The translations under genes were made by a program, and so were the position numbers. A DNA stretch of 58,329 nucleotides from Mycobacterium sp. (lineage in GTDB: Bacteria; Actinomycetota; Actinomycetes; Mycobacteriales; Mycobacteriaceae), in NCBI GenBank assembly GCA_011620645.1, contig WOYS01000018.1:1-58329 (forward strand), read 5' to 3'. The notes below the pieces were generated by a model that saw only the letters and a program-made list of their open reading frames with translations, was not told the DNA's origin and made no database searches. How positions within the stretch are numbered: the first letter of the stretch is position 1; each line of letters starts with the position of its first letter. Positions 47,408 through 57,650 of the stretch are shown here, in pieces.

Positions 47408-48460
47408 CTACAGGCCGCTGGCCAGCGCCCACGCGCGTTCGGCCAAGCCGCGGTACCGATCCCGGAACAAGTCGGTGCCCGCCCGCGCGTCGGACGCATT
47501 GCCGTCCAGCCCGCGCCGCCACACCCCGGCGGCGATCGACGCCAGCCGGAACATGGAGAACACCACGTACATCACCAGCTCCTCGGGAACCTCCCGGCCG
47601 GCCTCGCGGCAGTACTCGGCCACGAACTCAGACTCGTCTGGGATCCCCGTCCCGGCCAGGTCCTCACCGGCCACCCCCATCAACGGGTCCGCGTCACCGG
47701 GCAGGTAATAGGTCATCGCCGCATAGCCCAGATCGGCTAGCGGGTGGCCGATGGTCGCCAGTTCCCAGTCCAGCACCGCGACGATCCGCGGTTCGGTGGG
47801 ATGCAGCAGCACATTGCCCAGCCGGTAGTCGCCGTGCGCGATGCACGCTTCGTCACCGGCGGGCAGGTGCGCAGGCAACCACGCCGCCAACCGGTCCATC
47901 TCGGCGCACTCCTCGACCTTGGCGGCCTCCCACTGCCGGGTCCACAGCGCCACCTGCCGGACGAGGTAGCCGTCGGGCCGCCCGAAGTCCGACAGCCCGG
48001 CGTCGCGCCAGTCCACCCTGTGCAATCGCGCGAGCACGCGGGCAAGGTCGCGGTACACCGCGGCGCGTTCGTCGGGCGTACCGTCGCGCAGCACCCGGTC
48101 GGGAAAGATCCTCCCGGGTACGTGGTCCATCACGAAGAACGGCGTGCCCAGCACCGACTCGTCGGTGCACATGGCCCGCATCCGCGGCACCGGCACATCG
48201 CTGCCGGCAAGCGCCGACATCACCCGGTACTCGCGGCCGACATCATGCGCCCGCGGTAGCAGGATGCCCGGCGGCTTCTTACGCAGCACGAATTCCCCTG
48301 CGGGGCTTTGCAAATGAAAGGTCGGGTTGCTCTGGCCACCCTGGAACTGCCGGATCTGCAGCGGGCCGTCGATGCCGTGGTCGCCCAGATAGTGGACGAG
48401 CGCGGCTTCGTCGAAGCGGTGCCGGGGCAGGACGTCGATGAGTTCGGGTACACCGGACAT
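47408..48460 (-). CDS. Aminoglycoside phosphotransferase-like protein of acyl-CoA dehydrogenase-associated type
   Basis: The 350-residue kinase-like protein shows GGQSNPTFHL, FVLRKKPPG (ATP Lys), IAHGDYRLGNVLLHPTEPRI (catalytic HGD) and VLDWELATIGHPLADLGYAA (metal-binding D). This group of APH-like proteins often pairs or fuses with acyl-CoA dehydrogenases (ACAD10/FadE36 type) and is thought to phosphorylate hydroxy-acyl compounds. No dehydrogenase is adjacent here. It is divergent from glgP with 81 bases between. Confidence 0.82.
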   Translation of the reverse strand: MSGVPELIDVLPRHRFDEAALVHYLGDHGIDGPLQIRQFQGGQSNPTFHLQSPAGEFVLRKKPPGILLPRAHDVGREYRVMSALAGSDVPVPRMRAMCTDESVLGTPFFVMDHVPGRIFPDRVLRDGTPDERAAVYRDLARVLARLHRVDWRDAGLSDFGRPDGYLVRQVALWTRQWEAAKVEECAEMDRLAAWLPAHLPAGDEACIAHGDYRLGNVLLHPTEPRIVAVLDWELATIGHPLADLGYAAMTYYLPGDADPLMGVAGEDLAGTGIPDESEFVAEYCREAGREVPEELVMYVVFSMFRLASIAAGVWRRGLDGNASDARAGTDLFRDRYRGLAERAWALASGL

Positions 48461-48541
48461 CTCAGCAGCGTCTCACGTCCGTTAACCCACCCGACGCTCA
48501 TTGCGCGCGCAATGTGCACGAACCCCTGACAGACTCCTTCA

Positions 48542-51037
<2,496 letters not shown>

Positions 51038-51295
51038 CACCCGCCATCACCGACTGGATCTGGGAGCGCATCGACTGACGTTTCGGGCTCCGGCATCGGG
51101 GGTACCCGAGTTGTCGTCCGGCCGGCAGTTAGGGGATCGTCCGGGTGCTGGACGGGGTGATCGCGTCAGCGTGCGCGGATCCCTGGTAGGCGCAGCGCCA
51201 GGGTACAGACTGGACTGGCTGCCCACCCAGGTGCGGAATGACCGGCCGTCGGTGGCCGTTGTCGCCTGAGACCGCGCACGAAAGGGAGAAGATCT

Positions 51296-52462
51296 GTGGC
51301 TGCCCCTCCGGAATCCCCCAACCACCTGCACCTCGGCGTCGCCTTGGAGGGCACCGGCTGGCATCCGGCGGCCTGGCGACAATCCGACGCCCGGCCCGCC
51401 GACCTGCTGACCGCGCCCTACTGGACCGGCCTGGTGGTCGAGGCCGAACGAGGCCTGCTGGACTTCGTCACCATCGAGGACGGTCTGGCCCTGCAGTCCG
51501 ACCATCCGTGGCGTGCCGATACCCGCACCGACCGGGTGCGTGGCCGGGTGGATGCGGTGCAGATCGCGGCGCGAGTGGCGCCCAAGACCCGGCACATCGG
51601 CCTGATACCGACCGCGATCACCTCCCACACCGAGCCGTTCCACCTGTCCAAGGCGATCTCCACGCTCGACTACGTCAGCACCGGCCGGGCCGGGGTCCGG
51701 GTGCAGGTTTCTGCCAACCCCGAATCCGCGGGTCACTTCGGACGGGAGGTCGCCGATGACGCGCTGGCCGAGGCCGCCGACTACGTGGAGGTGCTGCGCC
51801 GGCTGTGGGACAGCTGGGAGGACGACGCCGAGATCCGCGATGCGTCCACCGGTCGCTTCGTCGACCGGGACAAGTTGCATTACATCGACTTCGAGGGCCG
51901 CTGGTTCTCCGTCAAGGGCCCGTCGATCACCCCGCGGCCCCCGCAGGGGCAGCCGCCGGTCGCCGCTCTCGGGCACGGTGATCCCGCCTACCGGCTGATC
52001 GCGTCGAGCGCCGACATCGGGTTCGTCACGCCGCACAGTGCCGAAGAGATCGCCACGCTCATCGACGTCATCACCGCGCTGCGCCCCGCAGGCGTCGCGC
52101 CGGTGCGAATCCTGCCCGACGTGGTGGTGTTCCTGGGCGACACCGCAACCGCCGCCGCGGCGCATCGCGCACATCTCGACGATCTGCTCGGCCGCGAATA
52201 CATCAGCGATGCCGAAGTTTTCGTCGGCACCCCGGCACAGTTGGCCGACTTGCTGCAACAGTGGCAGGCAGCGGGCGCCGACGGGTTCCGGTTGCGGCCC
52301 GCCAGCATCGGCCACGACCTGCACCAGATCACCGGCGGACTCGTCCCGGAGTTGCGACGGCGCGGCGCTTTCCGCAGCGCCTACGAACAGTCCACCTTGC
52401 GTGGATTGTTCGGTCTGTCCCGCCCCGTCAACCGGTACGCACACTCCTTAGGACCACGATGA
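51296..52462 (+). CDS. Flavin-dependent monooxygenase, bacterial luciferase family (first of pair)
   Basis: The 388-residue product begins at GTG 51296 behind AAAGGGAGAAG. It is a TIM-barrel luciferase-like monooxygenase: LLDFVTIEDGLALQSDHPWR near the flavin site, KTRHIGLIPTAITSHTEPFH, LSTLDYVSTGRAGVRVQVS-type strands and PQGQPPVAALGHGDPAYRL. Such enzymes use reduced FMN and oxygen, often to break carbon-sulfur bonds or oxidise amines. It overlaps the next gene by four bases, so the two act together. No flavin reductase or sulfonate transporter is adjacent. Confidence 0.85.
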   Translation: MAAPPESPNHLHLGVALEGTGWHPAAWRQSDARPADLLTAPYWTGLVVEAERGLLDFVTIEDGLALQSDHPWRADTRTDRVRGRVDAVQIAARVAPKTRHIGLIPTAITSHTEPFHLSKAISTLDYVSTGRAGVRVQVSANPESAGHFGREVADDALAEAADYVEVLRRLWDSWEDDAEIRDASTGRFVDRDKLHYIDFEGRWFSVKGPSITPRPPQGQPPVAALGHGDPAYRLIASSADIGFVTPHSAEEIATLIDVITALRPAGVAPVRILPDVVVFLGDTATAAAAHRAHLDDLLGREYISDAEVFVGTPAQLADLLQQWQAAGADGFRLRPASIGHDLHQITGGLVPELRRRGAFRSAYEQSTLRGLFGLSRPVNRYAHSLGPR

Positions 52463-53829
52463 CCAAGCCCATCAAGCAGATTCATCTGGCCGCGCACTTC
52501 CCCGGCGTCAACAACACCACGGTGTGGAGCGATCCGAACTCGGGCAGTCACATCGATTTCGCGTCGTTCACCCATTTTGCGCAGACTGCGGAACGCGGCA
52601 AGTTCGACTTCCTGTTCCTGGCCGAGGGCCTGCGCCTGCGTGAACAGGGCGGCCGGATCTATGACCTCGACGTGGTCGGGCGACCGGACACGTTCACGGT
52701 ACTGGCCGCACTCGCTGCGGTCACCGAGAAGCTCGGCTTGACCGGCACCATCAACTCGACGTTCAACGAGCCCTACGAGGTGGCAAGGCAGTTCGCATCG
52801 CTGGATCACCTCTCCGGTGGGCGTGCCGCGTGGAATGTCGTCACCTCGTGGGATGCGTTCACCGGCGAGAACTTCCGGCGCGGCGGCTTCCTGGCCGAGG
52901 ATCAGCGCTACGCCCGCGCCGAGAGCTTCCTGGCCGCCACAAACACCCTCTTCGACTCGTGGCACGGTGATGAGATCGTCGCGGACAAGGACACCGGCGT
53001 CTTCCTGTCCGATGCGGATGCCGGCGGATTCTCTTACCTCGATGACCATTTCGACATCTCGGGCCGGTTCAATGTGCCGCGCAGCCCGCAGGGGCGGCCC
53101 GTCATCTTCCAGGCCGGCGATTCCGATCGCGGTCGCGAGTTCGCCGCCCAGGCTGCAGATGCGATCTTCTCGCGGCACGGCGCCTTGGCCGAAGGACAGG
53201 CGTTCTTCGCCGATGTGAAGGGGCGGCTGGCCACGTACGGCCGCAGTCACGATCAACTGCTGATCCTGCCTGCTGCCACGTTCGTGATCGGCGATTCCGA
53301 TGCCGAGGCCGCCGATATCGCCCACGATGTCCGGCTGGCGCAGGTATCACCGGCCACCGCGATCAAATTCCTTGAACAGCTGTGGAACCGGGATCTGTCC
53401 GATCACGATCCCGACGGTCCGCTGCCCTCGGTCGACCCCGTCGTCGGGGAGAACACCATCGCCCGCGGCCGGGCCAGTGTGCGGATGCACCGCGATCCCA
53501 TCGCGGTCGCCGACGAGTGGCGGGCCAAGGCCGAGGCCGAGAACCTCAGCACCCGCGAACTCATCATCGAGGTGACGGGGCGGCAGAACTTCATCGGTTC
53601 ACCGGCGACAGTGGCCGACGAGATCAACAATCTGGTGCAGGAGGATGCCTGCGACGGTTTCATCCTGGTCCCGCACGTCACGCCGGCCGGGCTCGATCCG
53701 TTCGTCGACTCGGTGGTGCCACTGCTGCAGGAGCGCGGTGTGTTCCGCACCGACTACACGGGTGTCACGCTGCGCGACCACCTGGGCCTGGCGCCGGCTC
53801 TCACTCCACAACAGTCAGCGCGCCGGTGA
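52459..53829 (+). CDS. Flavin-dependent monooxygenase, NtaA/SnaA/DszA type (second of pair)
   Basis: From ATG 52459 (ATGA overlap) the product has 456 residues. The N-terminus IHLAAHFPGVNNTTVWSDP and then FAQTAERGKFDFLFLAEGL is characteristic of the NtaA/SnaA/DszA/SoxA branch. Further conserved parts are SLDHLSGGRAAWNVVTSWD, FDISGRFNVPRSPQGRPVIF and QAGDSDRGREFAAQAADAIF. These monooxygenases act on sulfones, nitrilotriacetate and similar compounds with FMNH2 from a separate reductase. A linked pair of two luciferase-like enzymes suggests a two-step oxidation of one substrate. Substrate unknown. Confidence 0.87.
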   Translation: MTKPIKQIHLAAHFPGVNNTTVWSDPNSGSHIDFASFTHFAQTAERGKFDFLFLAEGLRLREQGGRIYDLDVVGRPDTFTVLAALAAVTEKLGLTGTINSTFNEPYEVARQFASLDHLSGGRAAWNVVTSWDAFTGENFRRGGFLAEDQRYARAESFLAATNTLFDSWHGDEIVADKDTGVFLSDADAGGFSYLDDHFDISGRFNVPRSPQGRPVIFQAGDSDRGREFAAQAADAIFSRHGALAEGQAFFADVKGRLATYGRSHDQLLILPAATFVIGDSDAEAADIAHDVRLAQVSPATAIKFLEQLWNRDLSDHDPDGPLPSVDPVVGENTIARGRASVRMHRDPIAVADEWRAKAEAENLSTRELIIEVTGRQNFIGSPATVADEINNLVQEDACDGFILVPHVTPAGLDPFVDSVVPLLQERGVFRTDYTGVTLRDHLGLAPALTPQQSARR

Positions 53830-53879
53830 CCTTGACCAACCGCACCTGCGGTCGGTCGGGCACCCCGCCGATTGATGTG

Positions 53880-54206
53880 TCATGCGGTGATTCCTCTCGT
53901 GATCAGGGTGGCGGTGCGCTCGATCCACGCATCGTCGGGAGCGGAGCCGCGGGCGATCAGCGCCAGGAAGGTGATGCCGGCAATCGATTCGGCCAGGTCG
54001 GTCGCGGTGACCTCGGCACGAACCTCGCCGCGCGCCGCCGAGGCGTCGAGATAGTCACCGAGGCCGCGGACCAGGGTGTCCCCGAAACGCTCCAGCAGGG
54101 CGGTATGCAGCGCCGGGTCGGCAGCCATCTCCCCGACCAATCCGGGCAGGGCCGTGCGGGCCGCCGGTGCGCTCAGGACGGCCAGGCCGCGTGACAGCGT
54201 TGAGGC
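53880..54206 (-). pseudogene. TetR-family regulator, C-terminal half only
   Basis: The minus-strand frame from 54206 to 53880 reads like a TetR ligand-binding domain end: LAVLSAPAARTALPGLVGEM, then ADPALHTALLERFGDTLVRG and LGDYLDASAARGEVRAEVTA. An in-frame TGA at 54207-54209 cuts it off, and no helix-turn-helix domain follows upstream. About 110 residues are left of roughly 200. It may have regulated the neighbouring monooxygenase pair before it was truncated. An internal ATG at 54140 would give only 86 residues. Confidence 0.75.
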
Positions 54207-54297
54207 TCAACAGATCCGGAACATGATGGCCGCACCTGCATACCGATCTCGCGTATTGCGGCCACGCATCATGGATACGCCGCCCGATGGCTGCAAA

Positions 54298-54311
54298 AGG
54301 ACCAACGTCAC
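54298..54311 (+). promoter_or_regulatory. Degenerate DosR-box-like sequence before fdxA
   Basis: AGGACCAACGTCAC resembles the DosR core GGGACTWWAGTCCC with about four mismatches. It lies 59 bases before the fdxA start. M. tuberculosis fdxA is in the DosR (hypoxia) regulon, which is the main reason to consider it. Confidence 0.3.
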
Positions 54312-54369
54312 TTTCACCGATGCCATTGGACTCCGGCGCAGCCAGGCCCGCTTTTCCTACCGTCGACTC

Positions 54370-54723
54370 ATGACTTACGTGATCGGCTCGGCGTGCGTTG
54401 ACGTGATGGACAAGTCGTGTGTGGCGGAATGCCCCGCGGACTGCATCTACGAGGGCGCCCGCTCGCTGTACATCAACCCCGACGAGTGCGTGGACTGCGG
54501 CGCCTGCAGAATCGCGTGCCGGCTCGATGCGATCGAATACGAAACCGATCTCGCCGAGGAAGACCTGGCGCACCTGGCCGACAATGCGGCGTTCTTCCTG
54601 ACGGTGCTGCCCGGGCGCGATGCCCCGCTGGGCTCACCAGGCGGCGCGCACGCACTCGGGCCGGTCGGCGTCGACACGCCACTGGTGGCGGCAATGCCGG
54701 TGCGCCCTCCCATCGCCCACTGA
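54370..54723 (+). CDS. fdxA: Seven-iron ferredoxin FdxA
   Basis: The 117-residue product is nearly the known mycobacterial FdxA: MTYVIGSACVDVMDKSCVAE followed by CPADCIYEGARSLYINPDEC and VDCGACRIACRLDAIEYETD. Cys 9, 17, 21, 25, 40, 43, 46 and 50 are the [3Fe-4S] and [4Fe-4S] ligands. The C-terminal extension DNAAFFLTVLPGRDAPLGSP and GVDTPLVAA is specific for the actinobacterial form. It carries electrons at low potential, for example for cytochrome P450s. The frame extends upstream to 54076, but the ATG at 54370 is the family start. In M. tuberculosis the gene is induced by hypoxia. Confidence 0.94.
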   Translation: MTYVIGSACVDVMDKSCVAECPADCIYEGARSLYINPDECVDCGACRIACRLDAIEYETDLAEEDLAHLADNAAFFLTVLPGRDAPLGSPGGAHALGPVGVDTPLVAAMPVRPPIAH

Positions 54724-54747
54724 ACCCCATCGCCCACTGAACCGGCA

Positions 54748-54890
54748 TCATTTGCCCAGATCGATATCGGTGCCGACGCCGAGTTCCCGCGCCCTGGCGA
54801 TCACCAGGCCGACCTTGACCGAGGGCCCGGCCATGATGAGAGCAGGCACCGCCAGTTGGCGAGCAGCGACACGGACACCCCGGCAATGGT
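54748..54890 (-). pseudogene. C-terminal remnant of an unidentified protein
   Basis: The minus-strand reading ARQLAVPALIMAGPSVKVGL followed by VIARARELGVGTDIDLGK ends at a stop at 54748-54750. It looks like a real protein end, but there is no start or upstream body. Family not recognised. Confidence 0.3.
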
Positions 54891-54962
54891 GCTACGGATT
54901 GGCCGACACGGTCCTACCAGGAGGAGGACCCTGGAACTTGTCGATCGGGAAAGGGGATTCAG

Positions 54963-55331
54963 ATGATCGAGGTGCTCACAGACATGCCCGACGGGGTGAC
55001 CGGCATCCGGGCGTCCGGCCGCATCAGTGGTGAGGATTTCCGTGGGTTCGCACCGACCATGGACGCGCTCGGCGCCGCGAAGGAGATCCGGATCGTCGAG
55101 GTGATCGCTCCGGACTACGAGGGGTTCGGTTCGGGCGGTCTGGCCGAGGACCTGAGAATGGGCTTCGGCACGCTGCTGCGACATCATTCGGCGTTCAAGC
55201 GGGTCGCGGTGGTGTCCGATAAGGACTGGGTCCGGCACACCATGCATGCGCTGGGCTGGATGGTTCCCGGCGAACTCGCGGTATTCGGCCTGGACGAGCT
55301 GGACGAGGCCAAGGAGTGGGCCGCGGGATAG
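54963..55331 (+). CDS. SpoIIAA-like (STAS-related) protein
   Basis: The 122-residue protein starts at ATG 54963 behind AAAGGGGAT. It matches SpoIIAA-like small proteins: MIEVLTDMPDGVTGIRASGR at the start, FKRVAVVSDKDWVRHTMHAL and AVFGLDELDEAKEWAAG at the end. The group has a STAS-related fold often bound to lipids or membranes; its role in bacteria is not settled. It is followed at 55417 by a terminator that belongs to the tRNA-Val remnant on the other strand but could also serve this gene. Confidence 0.8.
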   Translation: MIEVLTDMPDGVTGIRASGRISGEDFRGFAPTMDALGAAKEIRIVEVIAPDYEGFGSGGLAEDLRMGFGTLLRHHSAFKRVAVVSDKDWVRHTMHALGWMVPGELAVFGLDELDEAKEWAAG

Positions 55332-55416
55332 TTCAGGCGATACCGAGCGCAACCAGCACCGCAGCAGCCCGGCGCCTGCCATCGCACCTCTTCCGGCCGC
55401 ACATGCGAATGCCTGA

Positions 55417-55450
55417 AAGCAAAAGAACCGCCCGAAGGCGGCTCTTGCTT
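55417..55450 (-). terminator. Intrinsic terminator of the original tRNA-Val gene
   Basis: On the minus strand AAGCAAGAGCCGCC, a four-base loop TTCG and GGCGGTTCTTTTGCTT form a strong stem followed by a T-rich tract. It starts directly after the 3' end of the truncated tRNA-Val copy. The intact tRNA-Val at 57579 has no such terminator downstream. Confidence 0.8.
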
Positions 55451-55493
55451 GTGGTCCCGGCTGGGATCGAACCAGCGACCCTCCGCGTATGAG
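55449..55493 (-). repeat. Left attachment repeat, truncated tRNA-Val 3' part
   Basis: The minus strand reads the anticodon-arm end, variable loop, T-arm and acceptor 3' strand of tRNA-Val (GGTCGCTGGTTCGATCCCAG and then CCGGGACCAC). The 5' half is absent: bases beyond 55493 do not pair as a tRNA. It equals 57576-57620 except at two positions. Confidence 0.88.
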
Positions 55494-55639
55494 ATCGGCG
55501 GTTCGGCATTCGCCCAGCTCGCGCCGGAACGCCGAGCCCGCCGACCTGCACGTTTACATCGGCGAGTCCGGGGAGCGTCAGCATCTCCTCCGGGATGTGC
55601 GTCGCCGGTTCATGGCGTCACGCTCGTGGTGTTCATTTG

Positions 55640-55885
55640 GCTTTGGGGTGCCAGTTGTGAACGGGGAGCAGCACGTCGATGCCGATGAACAGCATACGTG
55701 TGGGTGTGGCTTCAGGTGATGTCGAGATCGACGTGCGCCCACGAATTGTTGGCGTAGCCGCGGATGATCAGGGGCCCGGCCGCAATCAGGTGGATCTGCA
55801 GGCCCTTGGGGACCTCGCGGTTGACGATGCACAGGAACTTCAGGAACTCCTGGTGGAGCTGGTCATTGGTGCGCCAATCCGTATC
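55640..55885 (-). pseudogene. IS630-type transposase fragment, degraded
   Basis: The minus-strand reading HQEFLKFLCIVNREVPKGLQ followed by IHLIAAG matches the segment of IS630-type DDE transposases before the second catalytic Asp (family pattern FL..LDR.VP..LQIHLI.DNY.TH). A later piece in another frame, ARRSRHHLKPHPHVCC, resembles the following WL..HPRFHLHFTPT stretch. Stops and frameshifts rule out function. Call is from pattern only. Confidence 0.45.
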
Positions 55886-56079
55886 TCGCCCTGCGTCAGG
55901 CTGATTTGCTCTGAACCAGTGGACTCAACTCACCCTGACACACAGGCGCGGTGCGTCAGCGAGAATCCACTGCGACGACAGTGCGCAGGCGTAAGCTTCG
56001 CACGTGGCTGCTCTTGCCCTCGCCTGAACGATGACCCGCCGAGCCAGACAACATGAAAATCGACACCAAAGGAGTTCAT

Positions 56080-56226
56080 ATGCCGCGAAGCCTCGGAGAA
56101 CGATACGAGTGCGACCAGTGTGGAGCAGCGCTCGTCTACGAAAAGCCATGCCCATGCCCGCCCGAGATGAAGCATGCGGAAATCTGCTGCGACAAGCAGA
56201 TGAAGCAAGTGGCGCAGGAGAAGTAA
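56080..56226 (+). CDS. 48-residue desulforedoxin-like Cys-rich protein
   Basis: ATG 56080 follows a very good ribosome site (AAAGGAG at 56068-56074, five bases before). The product starts MPRSLGERYECDQCGAALVY, continues EKPCPCPPEMKHAEICCDKQ and ends MKQVAQEK. The spacing CxxC, then CC about 20 residues later followed by xxxM, is like the iron-binding desulforedoxin module (Cys 11, 14, 36, 37), with an extra CPCP pair between. It might bind iron, zinc or copper. It is the only intact gene in the island, and below the usual size for gene finders. The family is not named with certainty. Confidence 0.7.
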   Translation: MPRSLGERYECDQCGAALVYEKPCPCPPEMKHAEICCDKQMKQVAQEK

Positions 56227-56284
56227 GTTCGGCCCTGGGGTGTTCCATGCTCGGTCTGGTTCCCGAGGCAACTAGTGCAGCACT

Positions 56285-56312
56285 CCAGTTCTTGAGTTCC
56301 AGTTCTTGAGTG
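56285..56312. repeat. 14-bp tandem duplication
   Basis: CCAGTTCTTGAGTT at 56285-56298 is followed by CCAGTTCTTGAGTG at 56299-56312, one mismatch at the last base. It lies just before the 44-bp palindrome. Confidence 0.85.
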
Positions 56313-56316
56313 TGTT

Positions 56317-56360
56317 CTAATAGCAACGGTATACCCCTAGGGGTATACCGTTGCTATTAG
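56317..56360. promoter_or_regulatory. Perfect 44-bp palindrome with CsoR-like core
   Basis: Arms of 21 bp (CTAATAGCAACGGTATACCC plus C, and its exact complement) meet at TA. The centre ATACCCCTAGGGGTAT has the G-tract form of operators of CsoR/RcnR copper or metal sensors. The symmetry extends much further than a normal CsoR site needs. No start codon for a regulated gene is close: the desulforedoxin-like gene ends 90 bases before it and a cytochrome oxidase fragment on the other strand begins 365 bases after. Confidence 0.75.
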
Positions 56361-56725
56361 CCACTAGGGTCCAGAGCGCACAGGGATCAGTGCACGCCAA
56401 CCCCCGGCAGCGTTGCCGTCGGCTATTGCGATGCTGCGACGGCTGGCTCTCGGGTCGCCGGCTTTCCGATTCGGCGTGGCGGGTGATCGTTGAGATGCCA
56501 TCTACGTCCGGATCTGCGACGGGGCGGGACACGCGACCTCTTGGACCTAGACCGTTGCGCCGACGGATATGAAGCGTCAAAGGGAGCGAAGTTCCGGGTG
56601 GCTGACGGCCACCGAGATCCAGAACCGACGAGCCACCGCGGTGTCAGGGTCGCCTGTGACGGATTGCGAGGAGTGCCAGTGTCGCCGACGGCCATCAGCC
56701 GATATGCGCCTCGGTGTGGTTGCGA
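56361..56725. other. Stretch without recognisable gene inside the island
   Basis: Both strands were read. Frames here have no start with ribosome site and no family resemblance. The minus-strand frame continuing from the ctaD fragment stays open to 56423, but the homology ends near 56726. Confidence 0.4.
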
Positions 56726-57003
56726 CCCCACGTAGGCCTCGGCGCTCATCCGTTCCACCATATGTGGGTAGTGCAGATCGAAGGCTGGGCGCTCCGACCG
56801 GATGCGGGGCAGTTCGGTGAAGTTGTGCCGCGGCGGCGGGCAGCTGGTGGCCCACTCCAGCGAGTTGCCGTAACCCCACGGGTCATCGACGGTCACCGGC
56901 TCGCCGTAGCGCCAGCTCTTGAACACGTTCCACGCGAACGGAATCACCGACACACCAAGGATGAACGCACCGATCGTGGACATGACGGTTTCAACGTGGT
57001 GAA
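56726..57003 (-). pseudogene. ctaD: Cytochrome c oxidase subunit I, C-terminal fragment
   Basis: The minus strand encodes [40 protein letters not shown] and [20 protein letters not shown], then [15 protein letters not shown]. This is the last membrane helix and tail of actinobacterial CtaD. A frameshift near 56990 separates it from WFTTL, the preceding residues. All haem and copper ligands lie upstream in the family and are missing. It is a second, foreign ctaD copy reduced to about 90 codons. Confidence 0.88.
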
Positions 57004-57230
57004 CCACTGTCGATCGCCGCGGCTTGACTCGCCACCGACGACGGCAGCACTACCGGCGCACCAAAGACGAAAAGCAGCATCCGCGTGCTTGCCTATGCCC
57101 GATGATCTCGCGCACCCTCGCCAACGAATTAGCGCGCCAGACCGCCTTGCTCCAGGAGTTGCAGTCGCGGCGGCCGGGCTCCGGTTTGGTCGTCGTTGAC
57201 GCAGCGGACTCTCCCCCGACCCAGACACGA

Positions 57231-57412
57231 TGACCTATGCGTGGGCCGCACTGGCCGCTGCCGGGCTGCCACACGTTCGACTCCGCGATGCGCGCCACTC
57301 TCCTGAATGGGGTTGCGCCGAAGGTGGTGATCGCTGCATAGCTCGGCCACACCGGCGCGCGCTCGCGCTGGCTAGCTACGCACACTCTCTACGACGATGA
57401 GCCACAGGTATC
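57231..57412 (+). pseudogene. Tyrosine integrase, C-terminal fragment
   Basis: The plus strand reads TYAWAALAAAGLPHVRLRDA and RH, the box with the conserved Arg (HxLRH type), then in another frame ATLLNGVAPKVVIAA, a stop, and LGHTGA. These are the successive conserved parts of the catalytic domain (RLHDLRH, TLLLxxGVxPKVV, LGH) in correct order. One frameshift and one stop break it. It ends about 165 bases from the intact tRNA-Val, the normal place for an island integrase. Confidence 0.72.
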
Positions 57413-57578
57413 GCTACCGCGCTCGACAAGTTGGTTCATAACTCGAAGACAAGCGGTGACATTCCGCCGTGTAAGACACCCGGGGATGGCCCACAAGAGG
57501 CCCACCGAGACGAACAACTCAGTATCGATGACGAGCTGGATCGGCACGAAAACAGCTGATGACGTGCGCGTTCGTTTG

Positions 57579-57650
57579 TGGTCCCGGCTGGGATCGAACC
57601 AGCGACCTTCCGCGTGTGAGGCGGACGCTCTCCCCCTGAGCTACGAGACC
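57579..57650 (-). tRNA. tRNA-Val (anticodon CAC)
   Basis: On the minus strand it starts GGTCTCGTAGCTCAGGGGGA. The anticodon loop reads CTCACAC, giving CAC, and the T-arm is GCTGGTTCGATCCCAGC. The acceptor GGTCTCG pairs with CGGGACC with one G-T pair. No CCA is encoded. Its 3' 42 bases are repeated at 55449-55493. Confidence 0.93.

Larger units (their letters stand above)
55449..57620. mobile_element. Remnant integrative island in a tRNA-Val gene
   Basis: Direct repeats of 45 bp with two mismatches bound the region: 55449-55493 and 57576-57620. Both contain the 3' part of tRNA-Val. The intact gene lies at the right end and the tRNA terminator remained at the left end, as expected after site-specific insertion into the tRNA 3' end. 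An integrase fragment lies next to the intact tRNA (57231-57412). Inside are a transposase fragment, a desulforedoxin-like small gene, a 44-bp palindrome and a cytochrome oxidase fragment. Little intact coding sequence remains. Confidence 0.82.

Noticed and set aside
51038-51295. Possible riboswitch before the flavin monooxygenases
   Set aside because: A hairpin-forming stretch (CCCTGGTAGGCGCAGCGCC at 51181) is present, but I could not fit it to SAM, FMN or other known riboswitch layouts.
55449-55493. A functional second tRNA at the left repeat
   Set aside because: Only the 3' part is present; the D-arm, 5' acceptor strand and 5' anticodon stem are missing.
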